From JBKEDC01 sp047972995 (GTDB lineage: Bacteria; Bacteroidota; Bacteroidia; Bacteroidales; Prolixibacteraceae): a DNA stretch of 42,551 nt. The position numbers and the translations under genes were made by a program. The notes under the pieces were generated by a model that saw only the letters and a list, made by a program, of their open reading frames with translations, was not told the DNA's origin and did no database searches. Of the stretch, positions 34,210-42,378 are shown one piece after another. The DNA lies in assembly GCA_047972995.1 (NCBI GenBank), contig JBKEBD010000036.1:1-42551 (forward strand), written 5' to 3'. The first letter of the stretch is position 1, and every line of letters starts with the position of its first letter.

Positions 34210-35430
34210 TTAGCGAAGCATATTTAATAGCTTATTCAAGATGCCAATAAAAGCATCTATTTCTGCTTTGGTGTTATATATCGCAAACGAAATGCGCACG
34301 GTGCTCGGTATGTTGAAATGCCGCATTACAGTGTCGGCACATAATCGTCCGGCACGAACAGCCACTCCCATTTTATCGAGCATAGTACTTAGATCAAACG
34401 AATGAACACCTTCCACATTGAAGGTAATCACACTTGATTTTTGTGCCGATTCGCCATAAATCTGCATTCCTTCTATTTGTTTAAGCTGAGCTGTTGCATA
34501 GGTGAGTAGTTCATGCTCATGCGCAGCCAAGTCTTCAATGTTGAAACTACAAAAATATTTCAAGGCTTCGCCGAAAGCAATTACCCCAATGATGTTGGGT
34601 GTGCCTGCTTCAAACTTGTGCGGCAATTCATTGTATGTGGTCTTTTCAAAGCTCACTTCTGAAATCATTTCACCTCCCCCTTGATAAGGAGGCATAGCGT
34701 CGAGCAGTTCTTTTTTGCCATAAAGTACCCCCACCCCATTAGGACCATAAATCTTATGAGCTGAAAAAGCAAGGAAGTCGGCATCAATATCCTGCACATC
34801 TATCGCCACGTGCGAAGCCGCTTGTGCAGCATCAACCAAAATCTTTGCTCCTACGGCATGAGCCTTAGCTGCAATTTCTTTCACTGGGTTAATGGTACCT
34901 AGCGTATTTGCCACCCATGCCACACACACCATTTTTGTTTTCTCGCTAAGTAACTCATCAAGCATTTCTAGTTTCAGCTCGCCATTATCGGCAAAAGGCA
35001 GCACCTTAATAATAGCACCTTTTCGTTGTGCCATCATTTGCCAAGGTACGATGTTAGCGTGGTGTTCCATTTCTGAAATCAGAATTTCATCGCCCGGTTT
35101 AATGAAAGCTTCGCCAAAAGAAAACGCCACCAAGTTGATACTTTCAGTAGTTCCTTTGGTGAAGATAACCTCTTGGGTGCTTTCAGCTCCGATAAAATCT
35201 TTCACTAGCGCACGTGTATGTTCAAAATCTTCGGTGGCTTTATCAGCCATGAAGTGGGCTCCGCGGTGAATGTTACCATAGTATTCCAAATGCAGTTGCT
35301 CTTCTTTTTTCAAAACCACAATAGGTTTTTGTGCCGAAGCTGCGCTATCAAAATAAATGAATGGTTTTTTATAAACTTCTTGGTTCAACACCGGAAAATC
35401 TTTGCGAATATGTTGTATATTAATTGTCAT
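34210..35430 (-). CDS. sufS: SufS-type cysteine desulfurase
   Basis: This PLP enzyme takes sulfur from cysteine for Fe-S cluster building. The 406-residue protein belongs to group II (SufS): ISEMEHHANIVPWQMMAQ, VDAAQAASHVAIDV, and the PLP lysine in SAHKIYGPNGVGVLYG. The active Cys364 lies in RAGRLCADTVM, where many SufS proteins have RAGHHCAQP. No sufB, sufC, sufD or sufE is in the window, so it is an orphan copy here. A short repeat (AGGTACTC at 34171-34178 and 34195-34202) lies between it and pfkA. Confidence 0.93.
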   Translation of the reverse strand: MTINIQHIRKDFPVLNQEVYKKPFIYFDSAASAQKPIVVLKKEEQLHLEYYGNIHRGAHFMADKATEDFEHTRALVKDFIGAESTQEVIFTKGTTESINLVAFSFGEAFIKPGDEILISEMEHHANIVPWQMMAQRKGAIIKVLPFADNGELKLEMLDELLSEKTKMVCVAWVANTLGTINPVKEIAAKAHAVGAKILVDAAQAASHVAIDVQDIDADFLAFSAHKIYGPNGVGVLYGKKELLDAMPPYQGGGEMISEVSFEKTTYNELPHKFEAGTPNIIGVIAFGEALKYFCSFNIEDLAAHEHELLTYATAQLKQIEGMQIYGESAQKSSVITFNVEGVHSFDLSTMLDKMGVAVRAGRLCADTVMRHFNIPSTVRISFAIYNTKAEIDAFIGILNKLLNMLR

Positions 35431-35450
35431 GATAATTCTATTTTAAAGTA

Positions 35451-35484
35451 CAAATTTAATGATTATAGCTAAGCAGATAACAAA
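35451..35484 (-). promoter_or_regulatory. sufS promoter (TTTG-N22-TAAATTTG)
   Basis: On the minus strand TTTG (35484-35481) precedes TAAATTTG (35458-35451) by 22 nt. The box lies 20 nt before the sufS start. Confidence 0.55.
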
Positions 35485-35620
35485 AAACTCTATTTTTCTC
35501 TTCGGTTCATACCTTGATTTATTTGGAACGATTAGACATTCTACAGGTTCAATTTGCAGCAAAATGACTTTTTGATGAGCATATGCCTCTTGAAGAGATT
35601 AGCCAATTGTGAATTCTAAT

Positions 35621-35628
35621 TACCTTTG
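35621..35628 (+). promoter_or_regulatory. YkgJ gene -7 box TACCTTTG
   Basis: TACCTTTG fits TAnnTTTG and ends 23 nt before the TTG start at 35652. No clear -33 is seen. Confidence 0.45.
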
Positions 35629-35651
35629 CAGCCTAAATTAAAGCAAACGTT

Positions 35652-36155
35652 TTGGATAAAATCATTTACAGAAGCCCTGAAGAGTTAAAAGAACAAAGCC
35701 ACAATCACAAACGAGAGTTTGATGCTTTGTTTCAAAAACTAAAAAAGAAAAAGCCAAAAAATCTAGACAACATTGTGCATGAATTGCATGAGGAAGCTTT
35801 TAACGAATTCGATTGCTTGACGTGTGCCAACTGTTGTTCAAGCATAAGTCCGATTGTGATAGATAAAGATATTGAGCGATTGGCAAAGGCTGAACGCATG
35901 AAAGTAACCGAGTTCATCGATCAGCATTTGTATCAGGATGAAGATAACGACTATGTTTTTAAACAAACTCCTTGCCCTTTTCTGCTGCCCGACAACTATT
36001 GCTGTGTCTATGAAAATCGTCCACGCGCTTGTCGAGAATATCCGCACACCGATAGGGTACGTTTCTTCCAAATCTTGAAGCTTACACAAAAGAACTGTGA
36101 AATATGCCCCATCGTGTTTGAAATTTGCAAGGAACTGTGTAAAACTAATTGGTAA
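35652..36155 (+). CDS. YkgJ family cysteine-cluster protein
   Basis: This 167-residue protein has the YkgJ (UPF0153) cysteine pattern: FDCLTCANCCSSISPIVI, then QTPCPFLLPDNYCCVYENRP followed by RACREYP, and a C-terminal NCEICPIVFEICKELC. The cysteines probably bind zinc or an iron-sulfur cluster; no activity is established. The start is a TTG at 35652, since no in-frame ATG occurs before the conserved region. The gap to cmk is 37 nt and contains the cmk promoter. Confidence 0.88.
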   Translation: MDKIIYRSPEELKEQSHNHKREFDALFQKLKKKKPKNLDNIVHELHEEAFNEFDCLTCANCCSSISPIVIDKDIERLAKAERMKVTEFIDQHLYQDEDNDYVFKQTPCPFLLPDNYCCVYENRPRACREYPHTDRVRFFQILKLTQKNCEICPIVFEICKELCKTNW

Positions 36156-36156
36156 G

Positions 36157-36187
36157 TTGGCTGTTTGAACTCAAAAATATACTTTTG
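36157..36187 (+). promoter_or_regulatory. cmk promoter, -7 box 5 nt from ATG
   Basis: TTG (36157-36159), 20 nt, then TACTTTTG (36180-36187) fits the Bacteroidota pair. The -7 box ends 5 nt before the cmk ATG, so transcription should start at or next to the start codon. Confidence 0.55.
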
Positions 36188-36192
36188 CAAGC

Positions 36193-36894
36193 ATGACAAA
36201 CAAGCAAATTATTATTGCCATCGATGGACATTCATCGTGTGGCAAGAGCACCACTGCAAAGCGCATTGCAAAGCAGTTGGGCTACATATTTATTGATAGT
36301 GGTGCTATGTATCGAGTGGTAACACTCTATGCTCTAAGACATCAACTCATTCAAAACAAAGTGGTGAATGAAGATGCTCTTATAGCTGCTTTACCTCATA
36401 TTCATATTTCGTTTCAGTTTAATGCCGAAGCTGGCACTAATGAAACTTTCCTTAATGGCGAAACAGTGGAAACTGAGATTCGACAATTGGAAGTTTCGCA
36501 ACACGTGAGCTTGGTGGCTGCCATTAAGGAAGTGCGTGAAGCCATGGTAGCTCAACAGCAAAAAATGGGTAAGGCTAAAGGCATTGTTATGGACGGTCGA
36601 GATATTGGCACTGTGGTATTCCCCAATGCCGAACTAAAAATCTTTATGACTGCGAGTGCCGAAGTACGTACGCAACGTCGTTTTGACGAGCTTGTAGCCA
36701 AAGGAGAAACTGTGAGCTACGACGACATACTACAAAATGTGGTAGAGCGCGACCATATTGACTCTACCCGTGCCGAAAGTCCGCTAGTACAAGCTCACGA
36801 TGCATTATTGCTTGATAATAGTACTATGAATATTGACGAACAAACGGAGTGGATACTTGAAAAAGTAGCGAAGAGAACACAGGCGGTTAAATAA
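36193..36894 (+). CDS. cmk: Cytidylate kinase
   Basis: This enzyme phosphorylates CMP and dCMP with ATP. The 233-residue protein opens with the P-loop IAIDGHSSCGKSTTAKRIAK (Lys18) and IFIDSGAMYRVVT. The conserved block VMDGRDIGTVVFPNAELKIF and RAESPLVQAHDALLLDNS follow, all typical of Cmk. ispH and priA lie next on the same strand. The promoter box sits almost on the start codon. Confidence 0.96.
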   Translation: MTNKQIIIAIDGHSSCGKSTTAKRIAKQLGYIFIDSGAMYRVVTLYALRHQLIQNKVVNEDALIAALPHIHISFQFNAEAGTNETFLNGETVETEIRQLEVSQHVSLVAAIKEVREAMVAQQQKMGKAKGIVMDGRDIGTVVFPNAELKIFMTASAEVRTQRRFDELVAKGETVSYDDILQNVVERDHIDSTRAESPLVQAHDALLLDNSTMNIDEQTEWILEKVAKRTQAVK

Positions 36895-36987
36895 TCCTAT
36901 TTATGGGTGCACAGATACAAGACTAATTGCGCTTATGCACTCATAAAACAGTGCAGTTGTGTACTTCGCACTTAAAAAACTGAGAAC

Positions 36988-37875
36988 ATGAAAATAACCA
37001 TCGATGAAAAATCAGGCTTCTGTTTTGGCGTAGTTGGGGCTATTGAAAAAGCCGAACAACTACTAAAAAACGGAGAAAAAATATACTGCTTGGGTGACAT
37101 TGTGCACAACCAAATGGAGGTAAAAAGGCTGGAAAATATGGGGTTAATATCCATCAATCACGATGAATATTTCGGACTAAAGGATTGCAAAGTGTTGCTT
37201 CGCGCGCATGGCGAACCACCTAGCACCTATGAATATGCTGAAGCCCACAATATTGAAATCATTGATGGCACGTGCCCCGTGGTGCTACGCTTGCAGCGAC
37301 GAGTGCGCGATGGTTATGCCCACATTCAAAATGAAAATGGACAACTTGTGCTACTTGGCAAGGTAGATCATGCCGAAGTTAAAGGGCTAAATGGACAAAC
37401 CTACAATAACGCCATTGTGATTGAAAACGATGAGGACTTGCAGCTGTTAGACCCCAACAAACCCACTATTGTATTTTCACAAACCACAAAAAGTCTCGAC
37501 GATTTCCATCGCCTAAAAAACTTGATTAGCGCACACGTGAAACAAGAAACTACCGTGAAGGACACCATTTGCCGACAAGTTTCTCACCGAATGCCTAATG
37601 TGGCCGACTTTGCCACACAGCACGATGTAATTGTTTTTGTGAGTGGAAAGAAAAGTTCGAATGGCAAAGCCTTATATCAGAATTGTAAGGAAAAAAATAA
37701 TCGTACTCATTTTGTATCCCAACTTTCCGATGTTCAAGAGGAATGGTTCATTAATTGCCAATCGGTGGGAATTACAGGAGCAACTTCTACCCCCCAATGG
37801 CAAATGACAGAAGTAGCTAAACTCATCGAAAAATTATATCCCGAGCACACAACCACGAACTTGCCTACCCCCTAA
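36988..37875 (+). CDS. ispH: 4-hydroxy-3-methylbut-2-enyl diphosphate reductase
   Basis: This last enzyme of the MEP isoprenoid pathway makes IPP and DMAPP using a 4Fe-4S cluster. The 295-residue protein has the three cluster cysteines Cys12 (SGFCFGV), Cys96 (GTCPVV) and Cys195 (DTICRQ). Substrate-binding blocks are GDIVHNQMEV, RAHGEPPSTYE and SVGITGATSTPQW. The gap from cmk is 93 nt and priA follows closely. Confidence 0.97.
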   Translation: MKITIDEKSGFCFGVVGAIEKAEQLLKNGEKIYCLGDIVHNQMEVKRLENMGLISINHDEYFGLKDCKVLLRAHGEPPSTYEYAEAHNIEIIDGTCPVVLRLQRRVRDGYAHIQNENGQLVLLGKVDHAEVKGLNGQTYNNAIVIENDEDLQLLDPNKPTIVFSQTTKSLDDFHRLKNLISAHVKQETTVKDTICRQVSHRMPNVADFATQHDVIVFVSGKKSSNGKALYQNCKEKNNRTHFVSQLSDVQEEWFINCQSVGITGATSTPQWQMTEVAKLIEKLYPEHTTTNLPTP

Positions 37876-37894
37876 TATTAATTTGCTACTATCC

Positions 37895-40333
37895 ATGCAC
37901 ACTTTTGCTGAAATCATCGTTCCACTTCCGCTGAGCGATACATTCACCTACAGTCTTCCCCTTGCTTTTCAGCAAGAGGCAAAACTGGGTATGCGTGTGG
38001 TGGTGCAGTTTGGGCAACGAAAATATTACTCGGGCATCATCTATCGGTTGCATAACGAGAACCCGAAATCAGATTTTGAAATGAAACCCATCGAGGGGTT
38101 TCTCGACCTGAACCCGATAGTTACCGAGAAACAGCTTCAACTATGGGCATGGATGAGCAGTTATTATTGCTGTCCGCTTGGCGATGTATATAAAGCTGCG
38201 CTTCCCTCTGGATTAAAATTAGAAAGCGAAACGAAATTCGCAATCATTCCTCACTTCGATGATTTCGACAGTTTAACGAATGAGGAACACCAATTAGCTA
38301 CCTTGTTGCAAAACAACGGGCTGAGCAATGTGCATAGCATTAACAAAGCATTGGGAAAGAAATCGAGCTTACCACTTATTAAGCAGTTGCTTGAAAAGAA
38401 TGTACTGTGCACCGAAGAAAGCTTAAAGGACGAACCTAAGGCGAAAACGATTACCTACGTTGAGCTTGCTGCACACCTGCATGACGAAGAAAGTCTAAAT
38501 GAGGTACTCCAATCACTTGCGAAAGTACCCAAGCAACATCAATTGTTGAGTTTTTTTCTTTCTGAAGCTAAAGGTCAGATAGAAAAGAAGCAGTTGCTGG
38601 AAATTAGCAGAATTTCAGATGCCGTACTACGTGGGCTTTGCAAGAAAAACATCTTGCAATTGGTAGATGTAGAAACCAATCGACTTGATTTAGAGGAAAT
38701 AGACCAACTACAAATTAAAGAGCTTAGCGAAGCACAACAGAAAGCCTTTGTTGAAATTACGGAACAACAAGCACTCAACAAGCCTGTGCTACTACACGGA
38801 GTTACATCAAGCGGAAAGACCGATATATATATTAAACTCATTCAGCAGGCTATAGCTCAGGGGAAACAAGCTTTGTTTTTGGTGCCTGAAATTGGACTAA
38901 CTACTCAGCTCATTGCCCGATTAAAGAAAGCTTTTGGCAACGATGCAGGTATTTATCACTCGCGCTTTAACGATGCTGAACGCGTAGAGATTTGGAATAA
39001 AACACTTCATCATCAATATAAAGTGGTGATTGGTGCACGCTCCGCAGCACTACTCCCTTTTCATGAGTTGGGCTTAATCTTGGTAGATGAAGAGCATGAA
39101 CAATCATTCAAGCAATTCGACCCTACCCCACGATATCATGCGCGCGACACTGCCATTGTAATGGCTCACCAGCATGGTGCAAAGGTGCTGCTCGGTTCTG
39201 CTACTCCGTCTTTTGAGAGCTACTTCAATGCCCAATCGGGCAAATATGCTTTGGTGGAACTCACCGAACGATACAACCAAGTAAAACCGCCTAAAATTGC
39301 GCTTGCCGATGAAAAAGAGGCTTTGTGCAAAAAAGAGATGCACAGTATTCTCACACCCGAATTATATCAAGCCATGAGCGAGGCTCTTGCAAACAAAGAA
39401 CAAATTATTTTGTTCCAAAACCGTCGTGGCTATGCGCCTTACATTCAGTGTTCGGCTTGTTCGTGGATTCCCAAATGCAAAAATTGCGATGTAAGTCTTA
39501 CCTATCATAAGGGATTGAACTACTTGAATTGCCACTACTGTGGCATGGGCATGAGCTATCCGAAGCAGTGTCCTGATTGTGGGAATACCGACATTGGCAC
39601 ACGAGGTATGGGCACGGAAAAGGTGGTGGAAGAAGTGGGCAAGTTATTTCCCGAAGCCAAAATTGGCAGAATGGACTTAGACAGCACTCGAAGCAAATTT
39701 GCATTTCAAAAGATAATCACCGATTTTGAAAATCAGCGTGTCGATATTTTAGTTGGTACGCAAATGATTAGTAAGGGACTCGATTTTGGGAATGTGCGTG
39801 TGGTAGGTATCTTAAATGCCGACCAAATTATTAACTACCCCGATTATCGAGCCTACGAGCGAGCCTATCAGGTGCTCACACAGGTGAGTGGACGAGCAGG
39901 GCGACGGAGCAAACAAGGCTTGGTCATCATTCAATCTAGACAAACCGACCATCCTGTATTGCAAATGGTAGAACAGCATCAGTTCACTCAACTATTTAAT
40001 CAAACACTTGTGGAGCGAAAGTTATTCCGATATCCCCCTTATCATCGGGTGCTGAAAATTGTTTTAAAACATCGCATTAAAGATACGCTCACTCCTGCAG
40101 CTCAAACTTTAGGTAACCGTTTGCGCCGTTATTTTGGTACAAATGTGCTAGGTCCTGAATATCCGCTAGTGGCACGCATTCAAGCGCAATATCAGAAAGA
40201 AATTTGGGTTAAGCTTCCTCGAAATGCCAATCTCCATGCTGCCAAACAATTGATTATTGAAGAACTGGCTGTACTGAAAAAAGAGAAAAACAATAGTGCC
40301 CTCACATTGTATATTGATGTTGATCCTTATTAG
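37895..40333 (+). CDS. priA: Primosomal replication restart helicase PriA
   Basis: This 3'-5' helicase reloads the replisome at stalled forks. From the ATG at 37895 it has 812 residues; a TTG four codons earlier is less likely. The N-terminal DNA-binding part (FAEIIVPLPLSDTFTYSLP) is followed by Walker A GVTSSGKTD (Lys308) and the DEEH box (LVDEEHEQSFKQ). The zinc-binding insert has eight cysteines (CSACSWIPKCKNC, then CHYCGMGM and CPDCG). VGTQMISKGLDF and TQVSGRAGRRSKQG are helicase motifs V and VI. It ends one base before a gene relic. Confidence 0.97.
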   Translation: MHTFAEIIVPLPLSDTFTYSLPLAFQQEAKLGMRVVVQFGQRKYYSGIIYRLHNENPKSDFEMKPIEGFLDLNPIVTEKQLQLWAWMSSYYCCPLGDVYKAALPSGLKLESETKFAIIPHFDDFDSLTNEEHQLATLLQNNGLSNVHSINKALGKKSSLPLIKQLLEKNVLCTEESLKDEPKAKTITYVELAAHLHDEESLNEVLQSLAKVPKQHQLLSFFLSEAKGQIEKKQLLEISRISDAVLRGLCKKNILQLVDVETNRLDLEEIDQLQIKELSEAQQKAFVEITEQQALNKPVLLHGVTSSGKTDIYIKLIQQAIAQGKQALFLVPEIGLTTQLIARLKKAFGNDAGIYHSRFNDAERVEIWNKTLHHQYKVVIGARSAALLPFHELGLILVDEEHEQSFKQFDPTPRYHARDTAIVMAHQHGAKVLLGSATPSFESYFNAQSGKYALVELTERYNQVKPPKIALADEKEALCKKEMHSILTPELYQAMSEALANKEQIILFQNRRGYAPYIQCSACSWIPKCKNCDVSLTYHKGLNYLNCHYCGMGMSYPKQCPDCGNTDIGTRGMGTEKVVEEVGKLFPEAKIGRMDLDSTRSKFAFQKIITDFENQRVDILVGTQMISKGLDFGNVRVVGILNADQIINYPDYRAYERAYQVLTQVSGRAGRRSKQGLVIIQSRQTDHPVLQMVEQHQFTQLFNQTLVERKLFRYPPYHRVLKIVLKHRIKDTLTPAAQTLGNRLRRYFGTNVLGPEYPLVARIQAQYQKEIWVKLPRNANLHAAKQLIIEELAVLKKEKNNSALTLYIDVDPY

Positions 40334-40362
40334 TGGTTAATTTCCTCCGAAAAAATGTAACA

Positions 40363-40485
40363 CAAAAAGAAGGATACCAATGGATGAAACGTGTTCCCTC
40401 GCATTTCGGAGGAACTCGTAATGTGCTTATCATTTCTACGCCTGACGGAATTAAAGGGCACGGTGAAATAAGTTCACACATTAAA
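40363..40485 (+). pseudogene. Arylsulfatase gene fragment
   Basis: About 40 codons encode QKEGYQWMKRVPSHFGGTRN and then VLIISTPDGIKGHGEISSHI. This resembles the block seen in S1 arylsulfatases, where trp-lys-x-x-(A/P)-SHFGGTRN is followed by a basic IK-x-x-GEIR-x-QFHHVIDIAPT. Here the homology stops after SSH and runs into the terminator, and nothing sulfatase-like precedes it, so both ends and the catalytic N-terminal Cys/Ser motif are missing. The frame continues open into gpmI, but only by chance. This is best read as a remnant of a deleted gene. Confidence 0.6.
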
Positions 40486-40490
40486 TCAAA

Positions 40491-40523
40491 CTCCCAATAT
40501 GCTTTCATATTGGGAGTTTTTCT
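40491..40523 (+). terminator. Terminator before gpmI
   Basis: A perfect 11-bp stem (CTCCCAATATG with CATATTGGGAG), loop CTTT, is followed by TTTTTCTTTTT. It ends transcripts from priA or from the lost sulfatase gene. Confidence 0.9.
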
Positions 40524-40627
40524 TTTTCTAATTCTTTTTGCAGAACTCAACCAACTAAACTATTGTCTAATTGTTAATTCCCATGGGGAAAGTTATTCTA
40601 GTATTTCTCTAGCTTTTAAAATAAACC

Positions 40628-40635
40628 TATTTTTG
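40628..40635 (+). promoter_or_regulatory. gpmI -7 box TATTTTTG
   Basis: TATTTTTG fits TAnnTTTG and lies 42 nt before the gpmI ATG. The -33 half is not clear. Confidence 0.45.
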
Positions 40636-40677
40636 AACGATTTTAAACTGTATTATAATAATAAAATAGATATAATC

Positions 40678-42201
40678 ATGACACAGAAAACATTACTGAT
40701 GATTTTGGATGGCTGGGGCATTGGCAACGGCTCAAAAAGCGATGTAATCGCTAATGCGAACACGCCATATATGGATTCTTTATTGAAAGAATATCCTAAC
40801 TCTCAACTCATGGCATCTGGCGAATATGTAGGATTACCCGATGGGCAAATGGGTAACTCAGAAGTGGGTCACCTCAACATAGGTGCTGGTCGTGTGCTTT
40901 ACCAAGACATGGTGAAAATCACAAAAAACATCAAAGAAAACACCCTTAAAGATAATCTCGCATTGCAAAAAGCTTTTGGCTATGCCAAAGAAAACAGTAA
41001 GAAAGTACACCTCATTGGGCTAATTGGTAATGGTGGAGTGCACTCGCTTAGCTCGCACGCTATTGCGCTTTGCAAACTTGGAACTGAAATGGGTGTGAAA
41101 GATATCTTTGTGCACGGGCTTTCTGACGGTAGAGATACCGACCCTAAATCGGCAAAAGATTTCGTGGGGGACTTCCTAACTCAAATTGAGGGTTCTAACG
41201 CAAAATTTGCTTCTCTCATTGGTCGTTACTACGGCATGGATCGCGACAAAAACTGGGATAGACTAAAACTTGCCTACGACCTTTATACTAAAGGTGAAGG
41301 CGAACAATCAACCGATTTGCTTGCTTCAATTCAAGCTTCTTATGATGCTGGTGTTACCGATGAATTCTTCAAACCTATCGTGCTGGTAGAAAATGGCGCA
41401 CCTGTGGCCATTATTGAAGAAGGCGATGTGGTAATTTGTTTCAACTTCCGCACCGACCGTCTTCGCCAAACTACAGTGGCTTTCACTCAAGAAGACCTTC
41501 CGGAAGCTGGCATGAAAACCATGAACCTTGAATGGTACACTATGACACAATATAACGCCGATTTCAAAGGTGTGAACGTAATCTTTGAGAAAGAAAACCC
41601 TAAAAACACAATGGGTGAAATTGTGGCAAATGCAGGCTTGAAACAAATTAGGATTGCTGAAACTGAAAAATTTGCTCACGTAACATTCTTCTTCAATGGC
41701 GGACTTGATGCTGAGTTCAAGGGCGAATCTCGTATCTTGATTCCATCGCCCAAAGTGGCTACCTACGATTTACAGCCTGAAATGTCGGCATTGAAAGTAA
41801 CCGAAGCTATTCTTCCTGAACTAGACAAACAGGAAGCTGACTTTGTGTGCTTGAACTTTGCTAATAGCGACATGGTAGGACACACCGGTGTGTATGATGC
41901 GGTGAAAGCTGCGGTAGAAGCTGTTGATTCTTGTGTGAAGGAAGTGGTAGAAACGGCTCGCAAAAATGGCTACAATGTACTTATCATTGCCGACCATGGA
42001 AATGCCGACAAGGCGCTTAACGAAGATGGTTCTGTAAATACAGCTCACTCGTTGAACCCTGTGCCTTGTATCTATGTAAGCGATAATAAAAACCTAACGG
42101 TAGAAAATGGGGTATTGGCCGATGTGGCCCCTACCCTTTTAGCAGAAATGGGATTAGATATCCCAGCCGATATGACTGGTAAAGTGCTTATCAAACGATA
42201 A
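40678..42201 (+). CDS. gpmI: 2,3-bisphosphoglycerate-independent phosphoglycerate mutase
   Basis: This manganese enzyme interconverts 3- and 2-phosphoglycerate in glycolysis. From the ATG at 40678 it has 507 residues, the normal length. MTQKTLLMILDGWGIGNGS opens the phosphatase domain, and the nucleophile is Ser61 in MGNSEVGHLNIGAG. SDGRDTDPKSA, FNFRTDRLRQ, NFANSDMVGHTGVYDAV and IIADHGNADKAL supply metal and substrate ligands. The frame stays open upstream to 40333, but that extension covers a terminator, a promoter and the sulfatase relic and is not part of the protein. Confidence 0.97.
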   Translation: MTQKTLLMILDGWGIGNGSKSDVIANANTPYMDSLLKEYPNSQLMASGEYVGLPDGQMGNSEVGHLNIGAGRVLYQDMVKITKNIKENTLKDNLALQKAFGYAKENSKKVHLIGLIGNGGVHSLSSHAIALCKLGTEMGVKDIFVHGLSDGRDTDPKSAKDFVGDFLTQIEGSNAKFASLIGRYYGMDRDKNWDRLKLAYDLYTKGEGEQSTDLLASIQASYDAGVTDEFFKPIVLVENGAPVAIIEEGDVVICFNFRTDRLRQTTVAFTQEDLPEAGMKTMNLEWYTMTQYNADFKGVNVIFEKENPKNTMGEIVANAGLKQIRIAETEKFAHVTFFFNGGLDAEFKGESRILIPSPKVATYDLQPEMSALKVTEAILPELDKQEADFVCLNFANSDMVGHTGVYDAVKAAVEAVDSCVKEVVETARKNGYNVLIIADHGNADKALNEDGSVNTAHSLNPVPCIYVSDNKNLTVENGVLADVAPTLLAEMGLDIPADMTGKVLIKR

Positions 42202-42225
42202 TTTGTTGGGGTTTTAACTCTACTA

Positions 42226-42271
42226 AAAACAAAAGCGCTCGCAAATTTTAATTTGCGAGCGCTTTTGTTTT
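42226..42271 (+). terminator. Terminator after gpmI
   Basis: A perfect 21-bp stem (42226-42246 with 42251-42271), loop TTTA, with A- and T-rich outer arms, 24 nt after the gpmI stop. Confidence 0.93.
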
Positions 42272-42378
42272 GCATACTTGAGATATTTATTTTGCAAACA
42301 ACTTGTCGATATATTTTCTGTATCCCTCCGAGCAAGTACATCTTTACCATCTTCATTAAGCCTCCTTACTTTGCGGTC

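Noticed and set aside
40333..40677. An N-terminal extension of GpmI
   Set aside because: The frame is open by chance; the region holds a terminator, a promoter box and a sulfatase-like relic, and GpmI proteins start at the MTQKTLL position.
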